The notes under the pieces were generated by a model. The model was not told where the DNA came from and did not search any database. It saw only the letters and a program-made list of their open reading frames with translations. A program made the translations under genes and the position numbers. Positions 51,484 to 60,250 of a stretch of 64,000 nucleotides of DNA are shown here, one piece after another. The stretch's first letter is position 1; each line of letters opens with the position of its first letter. Source of the stretch: RGIG5579 sp045597125 (lineage in GTDB: Bacteria; Bacillota; Clostridia; Oscillospirales; SIG627); the NCBI GenBank assembly GCA_045597125.1, contig JAZODR010000031.1:41723-105722 (forward strand). The letters run 5' to 3'.

Positions 51484-53715
51484 TTGGATAACCGAATGTT
51501 GAAGGAAGATGTGCGCTTGGCGCGTGATTACGGTGATCGCGCGGTCTTTCGTCTTTCTTCCAATTTGAACCCGAAAGGGGAAGGGGAAGATTTTCTTCTT
51601 CTTTTTGGCACAAAAGGGATTTATGTCTTTGGTGTCAAAACAGGTGCTTGTACCCCTTATTTGTTTGAGCATATGAGCAATGTCCGTTATGAAAGCTTCG
51701 TAGGCGGTGGTGTTTGCCTTGTGCTGTATCAGGGGGAGTGGGTAGAGCTTTGTCGCGTTTTTGGTTCGGAAAAAGAAAATCTTTCTCAGCTGACCCGTAT
51801 TCTCAAAGAGGTATTGGATGGCGTTTTAAAGCCTGAAAAAGCCCATTTTACGGAGCGTCACACCGTTTGTCCCAAATGTCGCAGACCTTTGGGAAAGGGG
51901 AGTCAGCTTTGCCCCCGTTGCTCGGATAAAAAAAGCTCTTTTAAGCAGCTTTTGCAGCTTCTTCGAGGCCAGTACGGCTGGATTATTTTTTCAATGATTT
52001 TGTTTTTTGTACATTCATTTTTAAATGTACTTTTGCCTATGATTCAGGGCAATTTCGTGGATCATTATCTGAATATCAAAAACCCCGCATCTCTACTCAA
52101 CGATTATGCTCCCGCGATTCTTGTAGTGCTTTCTATGGTGGCAGTTCGGGTTTTATCGGTGCTTTCAACCGTTTGGCGCAATGTGATTTTGTCTAAGATC
52201 TCTACTAAAACCGTTGTAAAACTGCGCCGCAAACTGTATGAAAAAATACAGTCACTGTCTGTGGCGGGAATCTCCCGTCACACGGCGGGGGATCTGATGA
52301 ACCGCGTTTCGGGGGATACCAATATTATTGCTCAGTTTATGACCAATTTTTTGCCTTCGATTCTGGAACAGCTTTTTGTTTTGATTTTTGTGGGAGCGAT
52401 TCTTTTTTCCTATTCCGCGAAAATGGCTCTGATGATTTTGATTCCCACTCCGTTTGTGGCGGTTTTGTTCCGTATCGTCTGGCGCAAGACCCATCGTCTG
52501 TATCGGCGTCATTGGGTGGAGAATTCCAAAGCCAATACCGTCTTGCATGATGTCTTCCAGGGTGTTCGCGTGGTGAAGGTGTTCGGTACGGAAAAAAATG
52601 AAATTGAAAAATACGATAAAGCCATTCGTTCTCAGCGTGATATTGCCGTGCGCAACGAAATTGCTTGGGCAAAATTGGTTCCCTATGCGGAATATCTGAT
52701 TCAGATGGGCAATTTTATTTTGCTATATTACGCAGGAAATGAGATACTGCATGAAAATATGACCATCGGTCAGCTGACCATGTTTTCCTCCTTCGTTAGC
52801 TTGATTTATACGCCTCTTCGTTCTATGGCAAATTATCCTCGACGGATTCAGCAAGCGGCAACTGCCGTGGCAAAGGTTTACGAGGTACTGGATGAAGAAC
52901 CTGACGTAGCGGATCGTAAGGATGCAGAGGAGGTTAAGATCTGCGGTCAAATCGACATTGATGGCATTTGGTTCGGCTACAACGAAAATGAAAACGTTTT
53001 GGAGAATGTTTCCGTATCCGTTTCTCCCGGGGAAATGCTTGGCATCGTGGGACGAAGCGGTGTGGGAAAGAGCACTTTGATCAATCTTGTGATGCGTCTG
53101 TACGATGTACAACGGGGAGCGATTCGCATAGATGGCAAGGACGTGCGGGATATTTCTCAGCATTCTCTCCGTTCTCAGATTGGTGTTGTTTTGCAAGAAA
53201 CCTTTTTGTTTGCAGGTTCCATTTATGAAAATCTTGCTTATGCCAAGCCCGATGCTACCTATGAAGAAGTAATTTCGGCGGCAAAGCTTGGCGGTGCCCA
53301 TTCCTTTATTATGAAGCTTCCCGATGGGTATGATACCGTGGTAGGGGAGAGGGGTTACACCCTTTCCGGCGGTGAGCGTCAGAGAATTGCCATTGCCCGC
53401 GCCATTCTTCATGACCCTAAAATTCTGATTCTGGATGAGGCTACCTCCGCGCTGGATACGGAAACGGAAAAGCAGATACAGGAATCCTTGGCATATCTTT
53501 GTAAGGACCGTACCACCATTGCCATTGCGCACCGTCTTTCCACTTTGCGCAACGCTACTAAACTTTTAGTTTTGGATAAAAAGACAGTAGCGGAGATTGG
53601 AACTCATGAGGAGCTGATGGAAAAGGAGAACGGCATCTACAAATCTCTTGTAATCGCGCAACGGGAAATGTCCCGTGTGAAAAAGCCGGTTTCTGCAGAA
53701 GAAACCAAGAATTGA
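51484..53715 (+). CDS. ABC exporter half-transporter with N-terminal zinc-ribbon region (second of a pair)
   Basis: A 743-residue exporter subunit like the first one. A ~125-residue N-terminal domain with FGTKGIYVFGVKTG is followed by a zinc ribbon at about Cys129, 132, 143 and 146 (CPKC...CPRC), six membrane helices (about 155-455) and an ATPase with Walker A GRSGVGKST, LSGGERQR, ILILDEATSALD and IAHRLST. Both ATP sites of a heterodimer would therefore be canonical. The TTG start at 51484 is preferred because GGGGAG lies five bases upstream; an ATG at 51496 is too far from it. The next gene has its own promoter. Confidence 0.88.
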   Translation: MDNRMLKEDVRLARDYGDRAVFRLSSNLNPKGEGEDFLLLFGTKGIYVFGVKTGACTPYLFEHMSNVRYESFVGGGVCLVLYQGEWVELCRVFGSEKENLSQLTRILKEVLDGVLKPEKAHFTERHTVCPKCRRPLGKGSQLCPRCSDKKSSFKQLLQLLRGQYGWIIFSMILFFVHSFLNVLLPMIQGNFVDHYLNIKNPASLLNDYAPAILVVLSMVAVRVLSVLSTVWRNVILSKISTKTVVKLRRKLYEKIQSLSVAGISRHTAGDLMNRVSGDTNIIAQFMTNFLPSILEQLFVLIFVGAILFSYSAKMALMILIPTPFVAVLFRIVWRKTHRLYRRHWVENSKANTVLHDVFQGVRVVKVFGTEKNEIEKYDKAIRSQRDIAVRNEIAWAKLVPYAEYLIQMGNFILLYYAGNEILHENMTIGQLTMFSSFVSLIYTPLRSMANYPRRIQQAATAVAKVYEVLDEEPDVADRKDAEEVKICGQIDIDGIWFGYNENENVLENVSVSVSPGEMLGIVGRSGVGKSTLINLVMRLYDVQRGAIRIDGKDVRDISQHSLRSQIGVVLQETFLFAGSIYENLAYAKPDATYEEVISAAKLGGAHSFIMKLPDGYDTVVGERGYTLSGGERQRIAIARAILHDPKILILDEATSALDTETEKQIQESLAYLCKDRTTIAIAHRLSTLRNATKLLVLDKKTVAEIGTHEELMEKENGIYKSLVIAQREMSRVKKPVSAEETKN

Positions 53716-53739
53716 CAAGATTTGCTTTTTGTGTATAAT
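53712..53739 (+). promoter_or_regulatory. glyQS promoter
   Basis: TTGACA (53712-53717) overlaps the stop codon of the exporter gene; TATAAT (53734-53739) follows with a 16-base spacer. The 52-base leader is too short for a T-box. Confidence 0.85.
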
Positions 53740-53790
53740 AAATACAAGTTTCACCCGATTTCCAGTCGGGAAAGAAAGAGAGGAAAAAGA

Positions 53791-55182
53791 ATGAAAAATA
53801 CAGAAAAAACCATGGATAAAATCGTAGCTCTTTGCAAGGGCAGAGGTTTTGTATATCCCGGCAGTGAAATTTACGGAGGTCTTGCCAATTCTTGGGATTA
53901 CGGTCCTTTGGGTGTTGAATTGAAGAACAACGTAAAAAGAGCTTGGTGGAAAAAGTTTGTTCAGGAGAGCCCTTACAACGTAGGGCTTGATAGTGCGATT
54001 CTGATGAATCCCCAGACCTGGGTGGCATCCGGTCACGTAGGTGGCTTTTCCGACCCTTTGATGGACTGTAAGGTGTGTAAGACCCGTCATAGAGCAGACA
54101 AATTGGTTGAAGATTATATCGCCGAGCAGGGATTGGATATCAATCCCAATGGCTGGGATAACAATAAATTGGCAGACTTTATTAAGGAAAACCATATTTC
54201 TTGCCCCTCCTGCGGTTCTGCTGACTTTACTGATATCCGTAAGTTTAATCTGATGTTTAAGACCTTTCAGGGTGTAACTGAGGATTCTTCCTCGGAGCTT
54301 TATCTCCGTCCCGAGACCGCGCAGGGTATTTTTGTCAACTTCAAGCATATTCAGCGCACCACCAGAAAGAAGGTTCCTTTTGGTGTAGGACAGATTGGTA
54401 AGTCTTTCCGTAACGAGATCACTCCCGGTAATTTTATTTTCCGTATCCGCGAATTTGAACAGATGGAACTGGAGTTTTTCTGTAAGCCCGGTACCGATTT
54501 GGAGTGGTTTGAATATTGGAGAAGCTACTGTGCCAAGTTCCTGTACGATTTGGGCATCGCTGAGGAAAATCTCCGTCTGCGCGACCATGATAAGGATGAG
54601 CTTAGCTTCTATTCGAAGGCAACTACCGACTTTGAATTTATGTTCCCCTTTGGGTGGGGCGAGCTTTGGGGCATTGCTGATAGAACCGACTATGACCTAA
54701 CCCAGCACGCCAATCATTCCGGCGAGCCGATGGAATACTTTGATCCCGAATCCGGCGAAAAGTACGTTCCTTACGTTATTGAGCCTTCTTTGGGTGCAGA
54801 CCGTATCACTCTTGCCTTCCTTTGCGAAGCTTACGACGAAGAGGTTGTTGGTGAAAATGATACCCGTGTGGTAATGCACTTCCATCCCGCTCTGGCTCCT
54901 GTAAAGGCGGCGATTCTTCCTCTTTCCAAGAAGCTTTCCGATAAGGCTCGTGAGCTTTATGCCCAGCTTGCCGCTGAGTTCAATGTAGAGTTTGACGAAG
55001 CAGGCTCCATTGGTAAGCGTTACCGCCGTCAGGACGAGATTGGTACTCCTTTCTGTATCACCTACGACTTTGATACCGAAAATGACGGATGCGTTACCGT
55101 TCGCGACCGTGATTCTATGGAGCAGGTTCGTATTCCTCTTGCTGAAGTAACTTCTTACATTGCCGAAAGAATCAAGTTTTAA
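53791..55182 (+). CDS. glyQS: Glycyl-tRNA synthetase (dimeric class II type)
   Basis: A 463-residue class II synthetase charging tRNA-Gly. It has the start KIVALCKGRGFVYPGSEIYGG, motif 2 GQIGKSFRNEITP, motif 3 IEPSLGADRI, and a C-terminal anticodon-binding domain (about 370-463, RRQDEIGTPFCITYDF). A zinc-like CPSCG pair is near residue 140 and a CKVC pair near 95. The open frame extends upstream, but GAGAGGA before ATG 53791 sets the start. Confidence 0.97.
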   Translation: MKNTEKTMDKIVALCKGRGFVYPGSEIYGGLANSWDYGPLGVELKNNVKRAWWKKFVQESPYNVGLDSAILMNPQTWVASGHVGGFSDPLMDCKVCKTRHRADKLVEDYIAEQGLDINPNGWDNNKLADFIKENHISCPSCGSADFTDIRKFNLMFKTFQGVTEDSSSELYLRPETAQGIFVNFKHIQRTTRKKVPFGVGQIGKSFRNEITPGNFIFRIREFEQMELEFFCKPGTDLEWFEYWRSYCAKFLYDLGIAEENLRLRDHDKDELSFYSKATTDFEFMFPFGWGELWGIADRTDYDLTQHANHSGEPMEYFDPESGEKYVPYVIEPSLGADRITLAFLCEAYDEEVVGENDTRVVMHFHPALAPVKAAILPLSKKLSDKARELYAQLAAEFNVEFDEAGSIGKRYRRQDEIGTPFCITYDFDTENDGCVTVRDRDSMEQVRIPLAEVTSYIAERIKF

Positions 55183-55185
55183 TTC

Positions 55186-55223
55186 AAAAAGGCTTGACAG
55201 AAATTTCTGTCAAGCCTTTTTTT
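55186..55223. terminator. Bidirectional terminator after glyQS
   Basis: A 36-base perfect palindrome (55186-55221) with A5 and T7 ends, between glyQS and the convergent membrane-protein gene. Confidence 0.92.
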
Positions 55224-55728
55224 AGGTAGGATCGAGAAACAGTCCGATTTTCGGTGGGAAAAAGGTAAAAATTCCAAAGAGCAATGCAATGATGCAAAGC
55301 AGTGTCGAGGAAAGCGCGGGGGATAAGCAAGAGGTGCTTTCTTTTTTGTATTGTTTCGTTTGATACCGATAGGCGAAAAATGCCGTAATAAAGAAAATGG
55401 CAATATTGATCCAGTCCGGGGATTTTCCGATGGCTCCGTTGTAGGTGTAGAAAAGAACGGGGATGAGAAGCTGCCCCAGTAAAATGCTGCGTAACTGGAT
55501 ACACCAGAAATCCTGCCGTTCTCCAAAAAAGAAATATTGTACCACTGAAAAAATCAGCATCGGAACAAATAAAAGCTTCATGTGCTCCCATGTAGATTCA
55601 TTGACTCCCGAAATGACAGCCGCCCAAAGCTTTCCACCGCTCAGATTATATAAAAAATGTAAAAAAGTCCCTAAAACACTTGTAAAGGCAAATCCGCCCA
55701 ATCCCCAAAGAAAATTTTCTTTTTTCAT
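55222..55728 (-). CDS. DUF6512 family membrane protein
   Basis: A 168-residue protein with about five hydrophobic segments (approximately 4-25, 50-70, 78-100, 108-125 and 140-162). The NESTWEHMKLLF motif after the first helix is typical of a small clostridial membrane family (DUF6512, by my recognition). Function is unknown. The ATG at 55728, with GAGG about eight bases upstream, is chosen over an earlier in-frame start. Confidence 0.7.
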   Translation of the reverse strand: MKKENFLWGLGGFAFTSVLGTFLHFLYNLSGGKLWAAVISGVNESTWEHMKLLFVPMLIFSVVQYFFFGERQDFWCIQLRSILLGQLLIPVLFYTYNGAIGKSPDWINIAIFFITAFFAYRYQTKQYKKESTSCLSPALSSTLLCIIALLFGIFTFFPPKIGLFLDPT

Positions 55729-55907
55729 AGAATACCTCGCTTTTTTGTGCAAGAAAAGTGTATTTCAAATTGCGCAATTTTATACCATTTAATTCTAAAA
55801 GTGCATTGATGAAAATATTATGGGAGTGCAAGGAATCGTATTGATATACCGTCCTGAATCGTGGTAAAAAAAGAACGAATTTTATCAATTCTTTGGTTAA
55901 AATACCA

Positions 55908-55936
55908 TTGACTTCGGGAGAGCCGAGGTGTATAAT
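55908..55936 (+). promoter_or_regulatory. Promoter of the antiporter-SulP operon
   Basis: TTGACT (55908-55913) and TATAAT (55931-55936), spacer 17. Confidence 0.85.
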
Positions 55937-55979
55937 ATTCCAGTTTGCAAAAATAAAAGATATAAAGAAGGCGAATAAA

Positions 55980-57287
55980 ATGAATACGTTACTTACCGTT
56001 TCCGTTGCGCTTCTTGCAGGTCTTTTGATGACCCGTTTGTTCAAGAAATTCAAATTGCCTGCTGTTACCGCATATCTGATTGCAGGAGTCCTGATCGGTC
56101 CCTACTGCTTGGGAGCGATTGGAATCAACGGACTTGGCTTTTCATCTCATGAAGCCGTTTCCGCTTTGGGATTGGTTTCCGAGGTCGCTCTTGGCTTTAT
56201 TGCCTTTTCCATCGGAAATGAATTCCGCTTGGATGATTTGAAAAAAACAGGCAAGCAGGCGCTTGTTATCGGTATTTTGCAGGCTGTTGCCGCAATGCTT
56301 TTTGTAGATCTTGCCTTAATTGCGGTGCATTTTATGATGCCCGATAAACTCTCTTTGGCGCAGGCTTTGACCTTGGGTGCTATTGCAACTGCAACCGCTC
56401 CCGCCGCAACGCTGATGGTCGTACGGCAGTATAAGGCAAAAGGTCCTTTAACCAAACTTCTTCTGCCTATCGTGGCTTTGGATGATGCCGTTGGTCTGAT
56501 TGCTTTTGCCGTTTCCTTTGGCGTTGCAAAAACCCTGGTCAGCGGTAATTTGGATCTGATTTCCATTTTTGTCAATCCCTTTGTGGAAATCATTGCATCC
56601 CTCGTTCTTGGCGCGGTGATGGGTTGGCTATTGACTTGCCTTGAAAAATTGTTCAATTCCAATACCAACCGTTTGAATCTGACGATTGGTGTGGTATTTC
56701 TGACCGCTTCTCTTTCCGGTCTGCACTTTGAATTGGGTCCTGTGTCCGTGCATTTTTCTTCTCTTCTGGCTTGTATGATGCTGGGAACGGTTTTCTGCAA
56801 TATCTGCCCTCTTTCCGAAGATTTGATGGAGCGTTCCGATAAGTGGACTTCTCCTTTGTTCGCCCTCTTTTTCGTGATCAGTGGCGCCGAGCTTCAACTG
56901 GACGTATTCCTTGATTTTTCCATTGTATTTATTGGCGTTATTTACATTTTGTTCCGTTCCGCGGGTAAGTATTTTGGTACGATGGGCAGCGCAAAAATGA
57001 CCAAGTGTACTCCTCAGATTTGCAAGTATTTAGGCATTACTCTCTTGCCGCAGGCGGGTGTTGCCTTGGGTATGTGCGCTACGGCAATGCAGCTTGGCGA
57101 ACAGGGAAATCTCATTCGTAATATTACCCTTTTTGCAGTGTTGATTTATGAGCTTGTAGGTCCTGTCTTTACTCGTATGGCTTTGCAGGCTGCCGGTGAA
57201 ATCAAGCCTATGTCCGACGAGGTTAAGCATCGCCGTCATCACAAGCTGAAGGCTTTGGAAACAACCGCAAAGACCGAGAGTAAATAG
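55980..57287 (+). CDS. CPA2-type cation:proton antiporter
   Basis: A 435-residue membrane protein of the Kef/Nha fold with about 12 hydrophobic segments. It carries KLPAVTAYLIAGVLIGP in the second/third helix, ATAPAATLM in the unwound helix, and the functional Asp pair in VALDDAVGLIAF, as in electrogenic CPA2 exchangers. There is no C-terminal RCK/TrkA-N domain, so it is not a KefC-type regulated potassium channel. It exchanges Na+ or K+ for H+. The SulP transporter gene follows 10 bases later. Confidence 0.88.
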   Translation: MNTLLTVSVALLAGLLMTRLFKKFKLPAVTAYLIAGVLIGPYCLGAIGINGLGFSSHEAVSALGLVSEVALGFIAFSIGNEFRLDDLKKTGKQALVIGILQAVAAMLFVDLALIAVHFMMPDKLSLAQALTLGAIATATAPAATLMVVRQYKAKGPLTKLLLPIVALDDAVGLIAFAVSFGVAKTLVSGNLDLISIFVNPFVEIIASLVLGAVMGWLLTCLEKLFNSNTNRLNLTIGVVFLTASLSGLHFELGPVSVHFSSLLACMMLGTVFCNICPLSEDLMERSDKWTSPLFALFFVISGAELQLDVFLDFSIVFIGVIYILFRSAGKYFGTMGSAKMTKCTPQICKYLGITLLPQAGVALGMCATAMQLGEQGNLIRNITLFAVLIYELVGPVFTRMALQAAGEIKPMSDEVKHRRHHKLKALETTAKTESK

Positions 57288-57297
57288 GAAGGAAAAT

Positions 57298-58578
57298 ATG
57301 AAAGATTTTTATCTTACACCGAAATTTTTTACGCTTTTAAAAACGTATGGCAAAGATCAGTTTGTAAAGGATGCGATTGCAGGTGTCATCGTTGCTATTA
57401 TTGCCCTTCCGCTTTCCATCGCTTTGGCGCTTGCCAGCGGTGTTGAACCTGCCGCGGGCGTTTATACCGCCATCACTGCGGGCTTTGTAGTATCTTTATT
57501 GGGCGGTAGCCGCGTACAGATTGCAGGACCTACCGCAGCCTTTGCTACTATTGTGGCAGGTGTGGTTGCCCGTGAGGGAATGGGCGGTCTTGTAATAGCA
57601 ACGCTACTGGCGGGCATTCTTTTGATTTTGATGGGTGTTTGCAAAATGGGCGGTTTGATCCGCTTCGTTCCTAAAACCATTACGGTTGGTTTTACTGCGG
57701 GTATTGCCGTTACCATTTTGTTGGGACAGGTAAAGGATTTTTTTGGTTTGCAATATGCGGCAGGAGTAAAGCCTGTGGAAACTGCCCAAAAGATTGAGGC
57801 GAATTTATCATCTCTTTCTACCTTTTCTTGGCAAGCGTTTTTGGTAGGCGCGGTGTCTCTTTTGATTTTGATTGTTTATCCTAAATTTGAGAAGAGGATT
57901 CCTCCGTCGCTGATTGCCGTTTTGGTAGGCGCTTTGATGGTAAAATTTATCCCCGCTTTGGACGAGGGGGTATTCACCATCGGTGAACTTTATACCATCC
58001 CGGAAGGTCTTCCCAAATTCGTTTTAGGTGATGTGGATTTTTCCACCGGTAAAATGCTTTCGCTTTTGCCTGATGCCGTGACCATTGCGGTACTTGCCGC
58101 CATTGAATCCCTTCTTTCCTGCGTTGTGGCAGATTCTATGGTAGATTCAAAGCACAATCCCAATGCTGAGCTTGTGGCGCAAGGCGCGGGAAATATGCTT
58201 TCTGTGATGTTTGGCGGTATTCCCGCCACAGGCGCCATTGCCCGTACCGCCGCTAACGCCAAAAACGGTGGCAGAACTCCTGTTGCGGGAATGGTACACG
58301 CTATCGTTTTGCTTTTGGTTCTTTTGTTTTTGATGCCCTTTGCGGCATTGATTCCAATGCCCACTATCGCCGCGATCCTTTTTGTGGTAGCGTATAATAT
58401 GAGCGAGTGGCGCAAGTTTGTAAAACTGGTAAAAGTCGAAAAGGTAACGGGAATTCTTATTTTGATTCTCACTTTTGTTCTTACCGTAGTCTTTGATCTT
58501 GTTGTTGCCATTGCCGTGGGACTTTCGCTGCATTTTCTCTTTTTCCTTATAGGAAAAATTTCAAAGAAGTCCAAATAA
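57298..58578 (+). CDS. SulP family inorganic anion transporter without STAS domain
   Basis: A 426-residue transporter with 12-14 hydrophobic segments. The family motif appears as ALPLSIALALASGVEPAAG (helix 1) and GPTAAFATIVAG (helix 3), and the protein ends shortly after the last helix, lacking the usual ~110-residue cytoplasmic STAS domain. SulP proteins carry sulphate, bicarbonate or C4-dicarboxylates, often with Na+ or H+. Pairing with a cation:proton antiporter suggests a Na+-coupled bicarbonate or sulphate system, which is inference. Confidence 0.92.
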   Translation: MKDFYLTPKFFTLLKTYGKDQFVKDAIAGVIVAIIALPLSIALALASGVEPAAGVYTAITAGFVVSLLGGSRVQIAGPTAAFATIVAGVVAREGMGGLVIATLLAGILLILMGVCKMGGLIRFVPKTITVGFTAGIAVTILLGQVKDFFGLQYAAGVKPVETAQKIEANLSSLSTFSWQAFLVGAVSLLILIVYPKFEKRIPPSLIAVLVGALMVKFIPALDEGVFTIGELYTIPEGLPKFVLGDVDFSTGKMLSLLPDAVTIAVLAAIESLLSCVVADSMVDSKHNPNAELVAQGAGNMLSVMFGGIPATGAIARTAANAKNGGRTPVAGMVHAIVLLLVLLFLMPFAALIPMPTIAAILFVVAYNMSEWRKFVKLVKVEKVTGILILILTFVLTVVFDLVVAIAVGLSLHFLFFLIGKISKKSK

Positions 58579-58584
58579 AGCTTT

Positions 58585-58616
58585 GCTCCCGAGAGTATAT
58601 ACTTTCGGGAGCTTTT
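58585..58616 (+). terminator. Intrinsic terminator after the SulP gene
   Basis: A 12-bp stem (58585-58596 with 58601-58612, one wobble pair) with a four-base loop, followed by TTTT. Confidence 0.85.
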
Positions 58617-58622
58617 ATCATA

Positions 58623-59285
58623 TTACTTAAAAGATACGGGTTTTGTTTCGCCGGTGGCGAAAGCGTTAGGGCCCGGGTCTGACATGGAAAAGTACATTTT
58701 TGCGGCTTGGGTTGTCCCAAAATCTCTGTTTGAACCGGAATTTTGTACCTTGTTAAATGCATCTCGGAACATCTGGTTGTGTGCTTCCTCGCGATTTAGC
58801 AAAAAGTCAATGGTTTCACGTACTTTTTTATCATCAATTTGTCGGTAAAGGTATTCGTAAACTACCTTTGCACGTTGTTCGGATGCGATGTTGCTCAATA
58901 GGTCTGCGCATAAATCGCCTGTGACTGTTACATAATCGGCTGTCCAAGAGTATCCCGATGCATTAATCAAACCGGGATTCAGACCAAGAATGACATGGGT
59001 TTGAATTTCTCCTGACGGTACTTTTTTTGCATCAACTTCGTGTCCGTTTAACAGGTTAATGGTCTGGGCTACCATCTCCATATGCCCTAATTCCTCAGCG
59101 GCAATATCAAGAAACAAATCCTTGATTTCGGGGTCTTTAATTCTGAAGCTTTGCGACATATACTGCATAGCTGCTTTCAGTTCGCCGTTTCCGCCACCAA
59201 GCTGTTCCTGCAAAAGTGCCGCATATTGTGGATTTGGTCTCTCCACTTCTACGGGATGAAAAAGCATCTTTTCGTGTTTAAACAT
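58623..59285 (-). CDS. Manganese catalase family protein (CotJC-like)
   Basis: A 220-residue ferritin-like di-manganese protein. Metal ligands are apparent in GGGNGELKAAMQYM, EELGHMEM, SEQRAK and REEAHNQM. Members dismutate hydrogen peroxide; the short form without the long C-terminal arm is typical of CotJC, an inner spore-coat protein. GGAGGT lies about six bases before ATG 59285. Its 3' end is close to the SulP terminator, which may serve both. Confidence 0.88.
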   Translation of the reverse strand: MFKHEKMLFHPVEVERPNPQYAALLQEQLGGGNGELKAAMQYMSQSFRIKDPEIKDLFLDIAAEELGHMEMVAQTINLLNGHEVDAKKVPSGEIQTHVILGLNPGLINASGYSWTADYVTVTGDLCADLLSNIASEQRAKVVYEYLYRQIDDKKVRETIDFLLNREEAHNQMFRDAFNKVQNSGSNRDFGTTQAAKMYFSMSDPGPNAFATGETKPVSFK

Positions 59286-59492
59286 TAGATTACCTCCTGT
59301 ATATTTTCTTGTGATATTATTTTGCAATTTTTTGGAAAATATACCTGAAGGTCAAAAATAGAGTTATGTTTCCTTGCAGAATTGGTTTCTACCGTCAAAA
59401 TTTGAGCCGCAGTAATTAATGAAATACGATTTTATCTTGAAGGCGGGTAAATATGAAATCGCATAAAAGAAAAGATAATAATTATTAAAGCC
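59286..59492. other. Intergenic region between manganese catalase and the ATPase promoter
   Basis: AT-rich non-coding stretch of 207 bases. On the minus side there is a possible but weak catalase promoter (TTGCAA with TATACA, about 18 bases apart). I see no ORF or other clear signal in it. Confidence 0.5.
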
Positions 59493-59521
59493 TTGACGAA
59501 ACGAGAAAAGTGTGCTATAAT
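59493..59521 (+). promoter_or_regulatory. Promoter of the V/A-type ATPase operon
   Basis: TTGACG (59493-59498) and TATAAT (59516-59521), spacer 17, near consensus. Confidence 0.88.
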
Positions 59522-59551
59522 TTTATAAAATCGAATAATTGTAATTACATT

Positions 59552-59597
59552 AATGGATCCAGCTGTCTGCAGAGGAGTTGGATCCATTTTGTTTTTT
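59552..59597 (+). terminator. Leader terminator (possible attenuator) before the ATPase genes
   Basis: Arms AATGGATCCAGCT (59552-59564) and AGTTGGATCCATT (59576-59588) pair over 13 bp (one G-T) around an 11-base loop and are followed by TTGTTTTTT. The hairpin lies between the promoter and the first gene, about 40 bases before the start codon, so it would cut transcription unless overcome. Confidence 0.7.
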
Positions 59598-59636
59598 AGC
59601 AGTAAATTTAACTAAATACAAAAAGGAGATAGAATT

Positions 59637-60245
59637 ATGGAAGTTCAACTTCAGGAGCTTATTGAGCAGATCAAGAAGGACGGTGCGGAGGCTGCTGAGG
59701 CAGAAGCTAAGGCTATAGTCGAAGCTGCAAAGTCAGATGCCGAAAAGATTATTGCTGATGCACAGGCACAGGCAGATAAAATCTTGGCCGGTGCAAAAAC
59801 TGAAACTGAGCGAATGACGAAATCAAGTGAGGAGGCTATTCGTCAGGCAGGTCGCAATCTGCTGATTTCTTTCAGAGAAAGTGTAACGAGAGAGCTTAAA
59901 GCTATTGTTGGTGAAAATGTTAACGCTGTATATTCATCGGATGCACTCGCAAAGCTGATTATCAGCATTGTTGAAAGCTGGGCAAATAAACCTGATGCAG
60001 AAGATATCGCGGTGATTTTGAATACTCAAGACCTTAACAAATTAGAAGAAACCTTATTTGCAGTTCTTAAAGAAAAAATGTTAAAGGGTATCACTTTGAA
60101 GGCGAATGATAATTTCGACGGCGGATTCCGCATTGCGGTAAGGGGCGGTACCGCATATTATGATTATTCGGCAGAGGCGGTTGTGGATATGCTTTCAAAT
60201 TATCTTAGCCCTAAGGTTACTGAGCTTTTGAAAGAGGCGAAGTAA
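59637..60245 (+). CDS. atpE: V/A-type ATP synthase subunit E
   Basis: A 202-residue peripheral-stalk subunit. The first ~95 residues are a long Ala/Glu/Lys coiled coil (EAAEAEAKAIVEAAKS), and the C-terminal half is the globular alpha/beta cap ending in NYLSPKVTELL. It begins the operon after the leader terminator, with AAGGAG near the start. Confidence 0.9.
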   Translation: MEVQLQELIEQIKKDGAEAAEAEAKAIVEAAKSDAEKIIADAQAQADKILAGAKTETERMTKSSEEAIRQAGRNLLISFRESVTRELKAIVGENVNAVYSSDALAKLIISIVESWANKPDAEDIAVILNTQDLNKLEETLFAVLKEKMLKGITLKANDNFDGGFRIAVRGGTAYYDYSAEAVVDMLSNYLSPKVTELLKEAK

Positions 60246-60250
60246 TAACT

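Noticed and set aside
53716..53790. Possible T-box before glyQS
   Set aside because: The leader is only about 50 bases, with no specifier hairpin or AGGGTGGNACCGCG-like motif.
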